A stretch of DNA of 32,405 nt from Deltaproteobacteria bacterium. Its GTDB lineage: Bacteria; Desulfobacterota; Desulfuromonadia; Desulfuromonadales; Geopsychrobacteraceae. Shown here piece by piece: positions 17,379 to 25,800 of the stretch (position 1 is the stretch's first letter; the number at the start of each line of letters is the position of its first letter). The translations under genes were made by a program, and so were the position numbers. The stretch covers positions 1-32,405 of the forward strand of contig JAGYPB010000033.1 of the NCBI GenBank assembly GCA_018399135.1, in the 5' to 3' direction. The notes beneath the pieces were generated by a model, which saw only the letters and a list, made by a program, of their open reading frames with translations, had not been told where the DNA came from and did no database searches.

Positions 17379-18737
17379 TTACAGTTTCGAAGGCTCCTTC
17401 TCAACAAAGACAGACTCTGTCCCTTTTAACGGCAGCAGGGAAATGGCCAGGACGGTGCCGATCAGCAACAGGATACCGGCCAGGATAAATGAACTTTCCA
17501 TGCCACCATGCACAGCTTTCAGGACAGAGGATAGCTTGACCAGAACAAATGCACCGACTCCCCAGGCTGAGAACAGGATACCATAATTGGTTCCGTAATT
17601 TTTCGTACCCCAGTAATCTTTAATAAAAGAAGGAAAGAGTGACAGGTTGGAACCATAGTTGAATCCGATGAAGGTTGCCACCAGGGTCACCAGCAGAGCC
17701 CCGGAATCTTCATTGGAGACAACCCTCACGGCCACGAACATCAACGCCGATTGAAGCGCAAGGAGCAGTATCAGGGTCGTGGCGCGGCCAATTTTATCAG
17801 ACATCAGACCGGCAACAACCCGCCCGGCGGCGTTACCGATGGCCATCACTGCAACCGCAATAAAAGCCATTTCACCCATACTTTGCCTGGCAATGCCAGC
17901 GACACTACCGATGACCATCAGTCCGGCTCCGGCACCAACAAAAAAGATCAGCCACAGGATGTAGAAACGCCGCTCTTTGAGCATCTGGATCGGTGTAGCA
18001 TCCACACAGATTTTTTTTTCACCGGCTTCGGGAGAATGTTGTGCAACGGGGACAAACCCGGTCGGCGGGTTGATCAACAGCAGTGACATCGTGCAAACGA
18101 TGACGATAAAGGCCACCCCTAAAATCATCATCGTCGTGTGGAGGCCATAGTGCCCAAGCAGGTACTGACAGACCGGAGCCAGATAGACCGGGGCGATACC
18201 AAAACCGGAAACAACGATTCCCGCAATCAGCCCGGTTTTAGCCGGTGAAAACCATTTCAGTGCCGGAGGAGTCGCAGCCGAATAACCGAAACCGATCCCG
18301 GTGCCGGCCAGCACCCCAAAGCCAATAACCCACCCCCAATAGCTGGAGCTCTGAGAGCAGACCAGGAACCCGATTCCGACCAGCAATCCGCCAAGAAATG
18401 CGATCGCCCGCGGGCCAACTTTGTCCTGCATTTTTCCGCCGACAATCATCGACACGGCAAAAGCCAGACAGGCGGTGGCATAAGGATCACCGGAGCCAGG
18501 AAATAGCACCGCAATATCTGCCGCCAGCATACTGTAAGCGTAGAGTATACCCAGCGCCAGATTGATCCCTAGGCCGGCAGCTACAACCTGCCGTCCACTA
18601 GTTTTCGCTGTTTGCGTTCCGGACAACAACGTTGATCCTGTCAGTTCCGACAAAGACCTGTTAGAAGTCACGCTGTATAGACGGTGGGACAAGGGCCACT
18701 TGCTATTGTAATTAATTGACAAAGGAGCACGGCTCAT
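17379..18737 (-). CDS. MFS transporter, oxalate/formate antiporter (OFA) family
   Basis: A 452-residue inner-membrane transporter with about 12 predicted helices. The loop signature GKMQDKVGPRAIAFLGG (between helices 2 and 3) and its second-half counterpart GRVVAGLMSDKIGRATT mark the major facilitator superfamily. The opening GLGINLALGILYAYSM and the run GFGYSAATPPALKWFSPAKTG match the OFA branch, whose known members exchange oxalate and formate; many are unassigned monocarboxylate carriers, so substrate is unknown. The first 45 residues precede helix 1 and are not conserved, so the true start may be further in. No strong ribosome-binding site is seen at the ATG used. It has its own promoter. 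Confidence 0.85.
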   Translation of the reverse strand: MSRAPLSINYNSKWPLSHRLYSVTSNRSLSELTGSTLLSGTQTAKTSGRQVVAAGLGINLALGILYAYSMLAADIAVLFPGSGDPYATACLAFAVSMIVGGKMQDKVGPRAIAFLGGLLVGIGFLVCSQSSSYWGWVIGFGVLAGTGIGFGYSAATPPALKWFSPAKTGLIAGIVVSGFGIAPVYLAPVCQYLLGHYGLHTTMMILGVAFIVIVCTMSLLLINPPTGFVPVAQHSPEAGEKKICVDATPIQMLKERRFYILWLIFFVGAGAGLMVIGSVAGIARQSMGEMAFIAVAVMAIGNAAGRVVAGLMSDKIGRATTLILLLALQSALMFVAVRVVSNEDSGALLVTLVATFIGFNYGSNLSLFPSFIKDYWGTKNYGTNYGILFSAWGVGAFVLVKLSSVLKAVHGGMESSFILAGILLLIGTVLAISLLPLKGTESVFVEKEPSKL

Positions 18738-18773
18738 GACAGTCCACTTTCACAAAGGGGTGGCAATACATAA

Positions 18774-18815
18774 ATTGGTATGACCATTTATATATCTTGA
18801 CCAATCCTATGTAAA
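18774..18815 (-). promoter_or_regulatory. Promoter with inverted repeat for the MFS gene
   Basis: On the minus strand TTTACA (18810-18815), 17-nt spacer, TATAAA (18787-18792). ATTGGT (18774-18779) and ACCAAT (18800-18805) form an inverted repeat bracketing the -10, and ATGACCA / TTGACCA appear as direct repeats in the same stretch. A regulator site is likely but unidentified. Confidence 0.55.
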
Positions 18816-18864
18816 TACAATTCGGCAGACTGTCGAGACTTTTTGCCCATTCAGATTGTCTATT

Positions 18865-19911
18865 TCACTCCAGATCGGGATAGTCCACCTGCTCTCCGGT
18901 TGAGGTGGTAATCACCGCTTTACCGTGCCGATAGTTTAACCCGTCGGGTAGCAGCGGTGCCTTCCCTTTACCACCAGGTAGATCGACGACAAAATGGGGG
19001 CAGGCCATACCCGATACCGGGCCGCGCAGTGTACGGATGATATCCAGACCTGTCTGCAGAGGGGTGCGGAAATGAGCAGTGCCTTCCACCAGATCCATCT
19101 GATGCAGGTAGTAGGGCCGCACGCGGATCTTGAGCAGAACACGCAGCAGCTCAGTCATGGTAGCGGCATCGTCATTAACCCCCCGCAGCAGCACCGTCTG
19201 ATTACCGAGAATAATCCCGTGATCCACAAGCATAGCGCAGGCAGCAGCAGAATCCGGCGTCAGTTCGCGCGGGTGATTAAAATGGGTGTTGAGATAAAGC
19301 GGGGCATATTTTCTGAGCATTTGACACAGCGCCGGGGTAATGCGCTCAGGCAGGGTCACCGGTACGCGGCTGCCGATACGGATGATATCAACATGGGGAA
19401 TAGCGTGAATCCGGGCGAGAAGATCCTCAAGGACAGTATCAGGCAGAATCAGCGGATCGCCGCCGGAGAGGATGACATCGCGAATCCGTTCATCGGCAGA
19501 GATATAGTCGACCCCTTCACGCTGTTCGCGAAAACTGACACCATGGTCGCTGCTGCCGACCTTGCTCTTGCGAGTGCAAAAACGGCAGTAACCGGCGCAA
19601 TTGTTGGATGCCAGCAGAATCACCCGGTCAGAGTAACGGTGGATGATGGCCGGTACAGGGGAATAGTGCGCTTCCGCCAGCGGGTCAGGGTAGCCGCCAA
19701 CCGCCAACTCGCGCACATCAGGAACACACTGACACCAGATGGGGTCACCCACCTCACCAATCAGATCAACATACCCGGGGGTAATTTTCAGCGGGTAGCG
19801 CGCTGTCACTTCACGCAGCGGTTCCGGATCAATGCCGAAGCGCTGCGCCAGTTCATCGACCGTCGTTACACTTTCTTTCAGGCGCTGCTGCCACAACTCC
19901 ACCGCCATCAA
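18865..19911 (-). CDS. KamA-family radical SAM aminomutase (second paralogue)
   Basis: A 348-residue radical SAM/PLP protein of the lysine 2,3-aminomutase family. The cluster motif is CAGYCRFC (C105, C109, C112), the PLP lysine is K317 (LPGGKGKAPL), and aspartates D273 (HQMDLVEG) and D310 (VVDLPGG) match the two lysine-binding residues of AblA. It lacks the zinc cysteines: the position of AblA C279 is Asp here, and the C-terminal Cys cluster is missing because the protein ends 70 residues earlier. Length suits EpmB (beta-lysylation of EF-P), but EpmB from E. coli, as I recall, does not keep the second aspartate, and no epmA or efp is nearby. It follows slyX by 12 nt. Confidence 0.8.
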   Translation of the reverse strand: MMAVELWQQRLKESVTTVDELAQRFGIDPEPLREVTARYPLKITPGYVDLIGEVGDPIWCQCVPDVRELAVGGYPDPLAEAHYSPVPAIIHRYSDRVILLASNNCAGYCRFCTRKSKVGSSDHGVSFREQREGVDYISADERIRDVILSGGDPLILPDTVLEDLLARIHAIPHVDIIRIGSRVPVTLPERITPALCQMLRKYAPLYLNTHFNHPRELTPDSAAACAMLVDHGIILGNQTVLLRGVNDDAATMTELLRVLLKIRVRPYYLHQMDLVEGTAHFRTPLQTGLDIIRTLRGPVSGMACPHFVVDLPGGKGKAPLLPDGLNYRHGKAVITTSTGEQVDYPDLE

Positions 19912-19923
19912 TCCACTCCGCCG

Positions 19924-20118
19924 TCATTCATCGGGCGACTCCTCCAATGACCCACCAAGATTTTTCACCATATCCTGCAATTGGCGATTTTGGCGGGTCA
20001 ACTGATCGATGCGCAGATTGCAGTCGGTGACCACCGCATTGAGTTCTTCCAGCAGCCGATCCTGATAGCTGGCACGAATTTCCAGCTCGTCCAGACGCTG
20101 CGTTAAACTGTCAGGCAT
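19924..20118 (-). CDS. slyX: SlyX family protein
   Basis: A 64-residue coiled-coil protein: TQRLDELEIRASYQDRLLEELN and QLTRQNRQLQDMV with heptad spacing, the whole SlyX domain. Function unknown. AAGGAG lies 6 nt before the ATG at 20118; the in-frame upstream ATG at 20148 would sit inside a repeat element and is rejected. It is 12 nt upstream of the KamA paralogue and probably transcribed with it. The repeat element (copy D) begins 15 bp upstream of the start, and its flanking duplication contains part of the ribosome-binding site. Confidence 0.85.
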   Translation of the reverse strand: MPDSLTQRLDELEIRASYQDRLLEELNAVVTDCNLRIDQLTRQNRQLQDMVKNLGGSLEESPDE

Positions 20119-20133
20119 AATCCTCTCCTTATT

Positions 20134-20278
20134 GTATCTGTTCAGCACCGGATCGGGAATCCTGTATCAAGGGACGCTTTTCATCATCCATGACCGCTTG
20201 TTGTCGCCGTCCATGGCGACAAACACCCTTGTCACTGGAACCCCGACCCTGCGCCAGGACAGTGTCGAGTAGTTACTC
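20134..20278 (-). repeat. MITE-like element, long form (copy D)
   Basis: About 145 bp, in reverse orientation to copy E. It begins GTATCTGTTCAGC and ends GAGTAGTTAC, with the central stem TTGTCGCC..GGCGACAA in between. The left flank is TCCTTATT; the nearest matching right flank is TCCTTCTT. The right boundary is accurate to a few bases because of a tandem duplication there. Confidence 0.8.
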
Positions 20279-20304
20279 CTTCTTTGAGTAGTTACTCCTT
20301 CTTT
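20268..20304. repeat. Short tandem duplication at the edge of copy D
   Basis: A unit of roughly 18 bp, GAGTAGTTACTCC..CTTT, occurs twice in a row. The unit combines the last 10 bp of the element with the adjacent flank, so it arose after insertion. Confidence 0.65.
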
Positions 20305-20396
20305 ATGTGCTGAGCTATTTATAGCGCTCCAAGAGGATTATGCCAACAGCAGAAAAACCCTGATGTTTACGAAAGAGAGTCAATTTCTGACAAAAA

Positions 20397-20948
20397 CTAC
20401 TTCACTTGATACTGAAACTCGAACTGTCGGGCTTTGTTATCGTGCAGCTGTGAGCCGACCTGAAGGGTATAGGTTCCCTTTTCACTCAATTCAACATCGC
20501 CACCAAAGCCACCGTCCATGCCCTGCAGAGGAATCGCAGGCAAGGTTCGGCCGCCAGGGGTAACAATACGCACAGCGACCCGGCCTGAATCGATTGCGGC
20601 CATGGTCGCGGCATCCGCAAAAGCCACCATCAGGTGATGGGTCTGCTTCATTCCCGCTGCGGTCATCGCTTCACTTGTGTCACTGATGTGCGCCATGGCC
20701 TTGACGCTATCGACAGATTTGGTGCCGAGCATCTCCATATCTGCGCTCATCTCCATCCCCATATGGCCACCACTGTGATCCGCCTGAGATGTTGTTTTCA
20801 TCTGGTGGGCATCATGGCCCGATTTTGCCGGGGTGCTGCTGCCGTGGCCACTGTGGCCACCACCATGATTCATCGCCAGCGACAGTCCTGCGGTTACCAG
20901 CAATAAACTTAAGGTTGTACAAACAATCAGCTTCATCTTTTTTTTCAT
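20397..20948 (-). CDS. Periplasmic His/Met-rich metal-binding protein of the efflux operon
   Basis: A 183-residue exported protein. Residues 1-25 are a Sec signal peptide. Residues 27-70 are dense in His and Met (HGGGHSGHG, HDAHQMK, GGHMGMEMSADMEM), a pattern typical of Cu(I)/Ag(I) or Cu(II) binding. The rest (about 75-183) looks like a small beta-sandwich (GRVAVRIVTPGG, GGFGGDVELSEKGTYTLQV), similar in plan to YtkA-like domains. The ATG overlaps the cusA stop by 4 nt (ATGA), which ties it to the efflux operon as last gene. A periplasmic chaperone handing metal to CusBA, like CusF in role but not in sequence, is the likely function (inference). Confidence 0.75.
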   Translation of the reverse strand: MKKKMKLIVCTTLSLLLVTAGLSLAMNHGGGHSGHGSSTPAKSGHDAHQMKTTSQADHSGGHMGMEMSADMEMLGTKSVDSVKAMAHISDTSEAMTAAGMKQTHHLMVAFADAATMAAIDSGRVAVRIVTPGGRTLPAIPLQGMDGGFGGDVELSEKGTYTLQVGSQLHDNKARQFEFQYQVK

Positions 20949-23900
20949 GTCATTTCTCCCTGGTTGCGCGGAGCAGACTCCGCAATGATGTTTATATCGT
21001 CATCCGGAACCGTCGGTTCCGGGCTTGGATCCAGTGAACGAGACCGCCAGAGGTAAAATAAAACCGGGTAAACCAGCAGCTCAAGGATGAGCGAACTGAC
21101 GGTACCACCAATCATGGGTGCGGCAATTCGCTTCATCACGTCGGAACCGATGCCGCTACTCCACATGATCGGCATCAGACCGACAATAATGGTGATTACC
21201 GTCATCAGCTTTGGTCTGATCCGCCGCACCGCGCCATAGTGAATCGCCTGGATCAGATCGCCACGGGTGCGCATCCGCCCCTGCTCACTCCAGCGGCTAT
21301 GTGCCAGATCGAGGTACAGCAACATCACCACACCGGTTTCCGCATCAAGTCCGGCCAGCGCAATGAGGCCAACCCAGACGCCGATTGACATGTTGTAATC
21401 AAGCAAATAAAGCAGCCAGAAAGCCCCGATCAGAGAAAAAGGAACCGCCGTAAAAACGATGGCGGTGCGGACCACCGATTTGGTGCTCAGATAAATCAGG
21501 ACAAAAATCACCACCACCGTCATCGGGATAATCACCAGCAGGCGCTCGCGGGTCGATTCGATATATTCGTACTGACCACTCCAGACGACGTTATAGCCTG
21601 GCGGCAAGGTAATCCGTTCGTTGACCGCCGCTCTGGCAGCAGCGACATAGCCGCCAATATCGCTGCTGGTCAAATCGACATAAACCCAGACCGTCCTCCG
21701 CGCATTTTCGCTCTTGATACTGTCAGGTGCCTGGCGCACCACCAGATTTGCCACCTGCGCCAGGGGGATATGACGGCCACCCGGAGCCGGCACCAGCACC
21801 CGCGCCAGGCCATCAGCGTCGTCACGAAAATCCCGATCATAGCGAATATTGATGGAGTAGCGCTCCAAACCTTCCACCGTTTCAGCAATACTCATCCCAC
21901 CGATGGCGGTTTGGACAACAGTTGTGATATCACCGATATTGATGCCGTAACGGGCCGCGGCCTTGCGATCGATCTCGACATCGAGAAAAAAACCACCGAC
22001 GGCGCGTTCTGCGATCGCCGAACGGGTGCCGGGCACGTCCCTCACAACGGCTTCGATCTCCTCGGCCAACCGACTCAAGGTATTGAGATCGTCCCCCATG
22101 ACTTTTATCCCAACTGGGGTTTTGATGCCGGTGGACAGCATGTCGATGCGGGTCTTGATCGGCATCGTCCAGGAGTTAGTCAACCCGGGAAAGCGCACCG
22201 CTCGGTTGAGCTCATCGGTCAATTGATCGATAGTCATCTGCTTTGATTCCGGAAAAATCCGGCGCAGTGGTGTCTTGACAAAATCAAGTCTATCGGACCA
22301 GCTACTGTAAAAACGATCCGCCGGCAGATAGCGCCACTCATCCTGGGGTTTGAGCAGAATTGTGGTCTCCAGCATCATCATCGGTGCCGGATCGGTCGCC
22401 GTTTCGGCCCGACCGATTTTACCGAACACCCGCTCCACTTCAGGGAAGGAAGCGATGATCTTGTCGGTCTGCTGCAGCAGCTCCTTGGCTTTGGTCACCG
22501 AAATGCCCGGCAGGGTGGTCGGCATGTAGAGCAGGTCCCCTTCATAAAGGGGGGGCATGAACTCTGTCCCGATACGGCTGATGGGATAGGCGGTTGATAA
22601 CAACAGCAACAGGGTCACGAACAGCACCGTCTTGCGCCGGCGCAGAACAAAATCGACCAGGGGGTGGTAGATCCGGATCAGGCCGCGATTAATCGGGTTG
22701 GCTGTCTCACCGCGAATCCGCCCGCGGATAAAAAAACTCATCAGTACCGGTACCAAGGTAATAGAGATCAGTGCTGCCGCCGCCATGGCGTAGGTCTTGG
22801 TATAGGCCAGCGGTTTGAACATGCGCCCGGCCTGCTCCTGCAGCGTAAATACCGGAGCAAAGGAAACGGTAATCACCAACAGGGCAAAAAAGATCGTCGG
22901 CCCTACCTCTTTGGCTGCCTCGATGATGATCGGCTTGCGCGGTGCATCAGCCGGAGCATGCTCCAGCTTCTTGTGGGCGTTCTCCACCATGATGATGGCC
23001 GAATCGACCATAGTACCGATAGCAATGGCAATGCCGCCAAGACTCATAATGTTGAAACTGATTCCCTGCAGATACATGATGATGAACGACATCAGGATCG
23101 CTACCGGCAACGCCAGGATGACCACAAAGGCGCTGGGCAGATGAAACAGGAAGAGGATAATCACCAGGGCAACGACAATACTCTCTTCAATCAGCTTGCG
23201 TTGCAGGTTCTTGACCGCGCCGGTGATCAGTTCACTGCGGTCATAGGTTGGGATAATCTCGACCCCGCTTCAGCAGCCTTCGGTTTACCTCCAGTTCTCA
23301 TTTAATCCGGTCGATGGTTTTCAGGCATTTTCCGCAGAGCGCATGACGACAGCCTGCCGACACGCTTCCCCTTTTTATCAAGCTCAGCGATGCCCCGCCA
23401 TTTCATTTCGTCGCACGTCGGCGAATCTACCCCGGATCGGTGTCACGCGCGTCATGCGCACGATATCTCTTTGATCCTCTACCAGAACCAACAACCGCCG
23501 GTGGGTGCGTACCATGAACTCGGTTTCACCCATCGATGGCACCGCCGCCGACATCAGATTGGCATTACGGATCGCCATCATTAAGCTCGGTTGAAATGAA
23601 ACATTTGCTGGGCAGACCGATTGGGATCGATCGCTACCCGGACGCTGTTTGGCTGAAGCCACCCAGACCAACAACTTCCGACACCCCTTCTACGGACAGC
23701 TCATACCGTAGATACCAGTCCTGAATACTGCGCAGCTGTTGTAGATCGTGGCGGTCGGAGGTCAGGAGCATACTGATAGACCCAACCAACACCACTGGGC
23801 ATCGGGTCCGGGTCGGATTGACGTCCGGGGTGAAGCGTCGAAACCGAGTTGAGATATTCCGAGCACCGCGAGCAGTAAAGGTCGGTTCCATCCTCAAAAA

Positions 23901-24186
23901 TGACATAAACAAAGGAATAGCCGAAGAAGGAATACCCCCGTACCGTCTTGGCTCCGGGGACCGCCAGCATCTGGGTGGTCAGGGGGTAAGTGACCTGGTC
24001 CTCCACCACCTGGGGTGCTTGCCCCGGATACTCAGTGAAGACGATCACCTGGACATCGGACAGGTCAGGAATCGCATCAATGGGCGTATTACGCAAAGCA
24101 AACAGGCCCCCCGCCACCAGAAAAGCGGTAGTCAGGATCACCAGGAAGCGATTGCGGAACGACCATTCAATGATATGGGATAACAT
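20945..24186 (-). pseudogene. cusA: CusA/CzcA-type heavy-metal RND pump, frame-disrupted in its first third
   Basis: Inner-membrane proton-driven pump exporting metal through CusB and TolC. N-terminal 100 residues ([14 protein letters not shown]...) and the last 770 residues are intact. GLDAETGVVMLLYLD and the methionine-containing MPIKTRIDMLSTGIKTPVG favour the Cu/Ag branch. Between about 23275 and 23890 the frame shifts repeatedly while conserved segments persist: [48 protein letters not shown], then GVEIIPTYDRSELI rejoining the long frame near 23270. The span is 3242 nt, not a multiple of three. Total length fits the family (about 1,050-1,080 residues). Real inactivation or sequence error cannot be separated here. 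Confidence 0.85.
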
Positions 24187-24245
24187 CGAAAAAACCTTTC
24201 ATGACCTGAACTCATGCCTTACCTTGTTTCGTCTCGTTCCAAAGA

Positions 24246-24335
24246 GTCTGTCATGGGAGTGCTTGAACACAGCGCGCAACTGTCTGAGGCGCTAGCCGAG
24301 TTTTGTGCGCAAGAGAAAGCACTCCCATAACAGAC
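24246..24335. repeat. Intercistronic hairpin element 1 (cusB-cusA gap)
   Basis: Outer arms 24246-24264 (GTCTGTCATGGGAGTGCTT) and 24317-24335 pair at 18 of 19 positions. Inside, GCGCGCAA pairs with TTGTGCGC, then AACT with AGTT. The core GAAC..AGCG..AACTGTCTGA..GAGTTTTG..CGCAAGAGA is shared with element 2, while the outer stem is mostly different. Confidence 0.8.
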
Positions 24336-24353
24336 GCAAGCACGCCATTCTGT

Positions 24354-25580
24354 TCACTCAAACAGATCATCCAGCGACGGCTCTGATGCCTCCGGTGCCC
24401 GCATCTTCTCGATAGCCTCACGCAAACGACTTTCCGAATCGAGCATGAACTGGGCACTGACCACCACCTGCTCACCCTCATGCAGGCCATGAACCTCAAC
24501 CAGACCGTTGTTACCACGCAAGCCCACTGTTACCTGCCGCGGATCAAACTTGCCATCACCGAGAGCAACAAACACCCGCTGCTGTTGTCCCGAGTCAAGC
24601 ACCGCCTCACTGGGTACCAGCAGAGCATCAGCCACGGTCCGCCCCTGCAAGCGCACGCTGACAAACATATCAGGGCGCAGCTGGCGATCTGGGTTAGGTA
24701 ACTCGATGCGTGCCTTGATGGTGCGGGTCACGCCATCTGCGTAGGGATAAATCAGATCAACCTTGCCGGGGATTCTCTTGCCTGATTGGGGAATCTCGAT
24801 CTCGGCTGCCATCCCCTGAGCAATCCAGGGCAGTTCGTACTCGTAAATATCAGCATTGACCCAGATACGCGACAGATCCGCCAACCGATACAGCTCCATT
24901 CCGGCATTGATAAACATTCCCTGGTTGACCATTTTGTCCGTCACCACCCCGTTAAAAGGCGCATAAAGTGGCAAAGTTCTCCGGACCTCACCAGCCTGAG
25001 CCAGGCGTTCGATATCCTTTGGCGCGATATCCCAGTAACTCAGTCTGGTTTGTGCGGCGGCCAGTAACCGCTTGGCATTGTCAGCTACCCCCGCGATGGA
25101 ACTCTGTTGCAACCGCTCAACATTGCGCATGGCCATCAGATATTCTTCCTGTGCGCTGACCAGATCCGGGCTATAGATGGAGAGCAGCAACTGCCCTTTT
25201 TTGATCTCTTGCCCGGTCTGACTGACATGCAGCTGTTCAACCCAACCAGCAATCTTGCTGTTGACCGTGGTCTGACCAGTCTCCTCATAGCCGACGATAC
25301 CGACGGTGCGGATATTGCGGCTTAGTTCGCCCCGTTCGACCTGTGCCAGCCGTACCCCCATATTCTGCACCACCACCGGATCGATCTCGATGATGCCACC
25401 GGTACCACCACTCTCAAATTGATCGTAGGGCACCAGATCCATGCCACAGATCGGGCACTGCCCCGGTTCATCGGAAGTGATAAAGGGGTGCATCGGACTG
25501 ATATATTTGGGTGTTTCCGCAGCCGCATAAATAGCGCTCAGCAACAGGATTATCAGGAGCAATAAAAGTATTTTTTTCAT
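24354..25580 (-). CDS. cusB: Periplasmic adaptor (membrane fusion protein) of the metal efflux system
   Basis: A 408-residue exported adaptor that bridges CusA and TolC and passes metal to the pump. Residues 1-21 are a signal peptide. A heavy-metal-binding domain follows (about 24-53: YISPMHP and CPICGMDLVPYD), found in CusB-type proteins. Then come the barrel-sandwich lipoyl halves (VNSKIAGWVEQLHV, LYAPFNGVVTDKMV), an alpha-hairpin between them (EEYLMAMRNVERLQQ) and the beta-barrel and membrane-proximal domains to the end. The ribosome-binding site is weak. It lies between tolC and cusA in the same orientation; each gap holds a hairpin element. Confidence 0.92.
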   Translation of the reverse strand: MKKILLLLLIILLLSAIYAAAETPKYISPMHPFITSDEPGQCPICGMDLVPYDQFESGGTGGIIEIDPVVVQNMGVRLAQVERGELSRNIRTVGIVGYEETGQTTVNSKIAGWVEQLHVSQTGQEIKKGQLLLSIYSPDLVSAQEEYLMAMRNVERLQQSSIAGVADNAKRLLAAAQTRLSYWDIAPKDIERLAQAGEVRRTLPLYAPFNGVVTDKMVNQGMFINAGMELYRLADLSRIWVNADIYEYELPWIAQGMAAEIEIPQSGKRIPGKVDLIYPYADGVTRTIKARIELPNPDRQLRPDMFVSVRLQGRTVADALLVPSEAVLDSGQQQRVFVALGDGKFDPRQVTVGLRGNNGLVEVHGLHEGEQVVVSAQFMLDSESRLREAIEKMRAPEASEPSLDDLFE

Positions 25581-25627
25581 TGTTATGTCCGTTCTAATTG
25601 ATCAGTGCACCGAAACGCTGGTAGCTA

Positions 25628-25716
25628 GCCATGGCATTGGAGTGTCCGAACGTAGCGGGGAACTGTCTGAACGTAGTGAGTTTTGCCCGCAAGAGAGGAT
25701 ACTCCAATGCCATGGC
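25628..25716. repeat. Intercistronic hairpin element 2 (tolC-cusB gap)
   Basis: Outer arms 25628-25647 (GCCATGGCATTGGAGTGTCC) and 25697-25716 pair at 19 of 20 positions. Inside, GCGGGGAA faces TTGCCCGC (7 of 8), where element 1 has GCGCGCAA/TTGTGCGC. The loop core matches element 1. Confidence 0.8.
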
Positions 25717-25800
25717 TTCTCCTCTTTTGTGCAACAACAAACATGATCTCAGCGCAAGAGAAATCATTCCGGCTCCCTGATCTTCTCTTAGTAAGCACAA

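Noticed and set aside
20137-20275. CRISPR array from repeated palindromes
   Set aside because: The similar copies are scattered kilobases apart at gene edges, with no regular repeat-spacer pattern.
20340-20363. Seven-codon leader peptide with a ribosome-binding site (MPTAEKP)
   Set aside because: On the plus strand with no plus-strand gene downstream; probably chance.
22664-23305. Plus-strand frame of 213 codons
   Set aside because: It lies opposite the intact part of cusA and shows the skewed composition of an antisense shadow.
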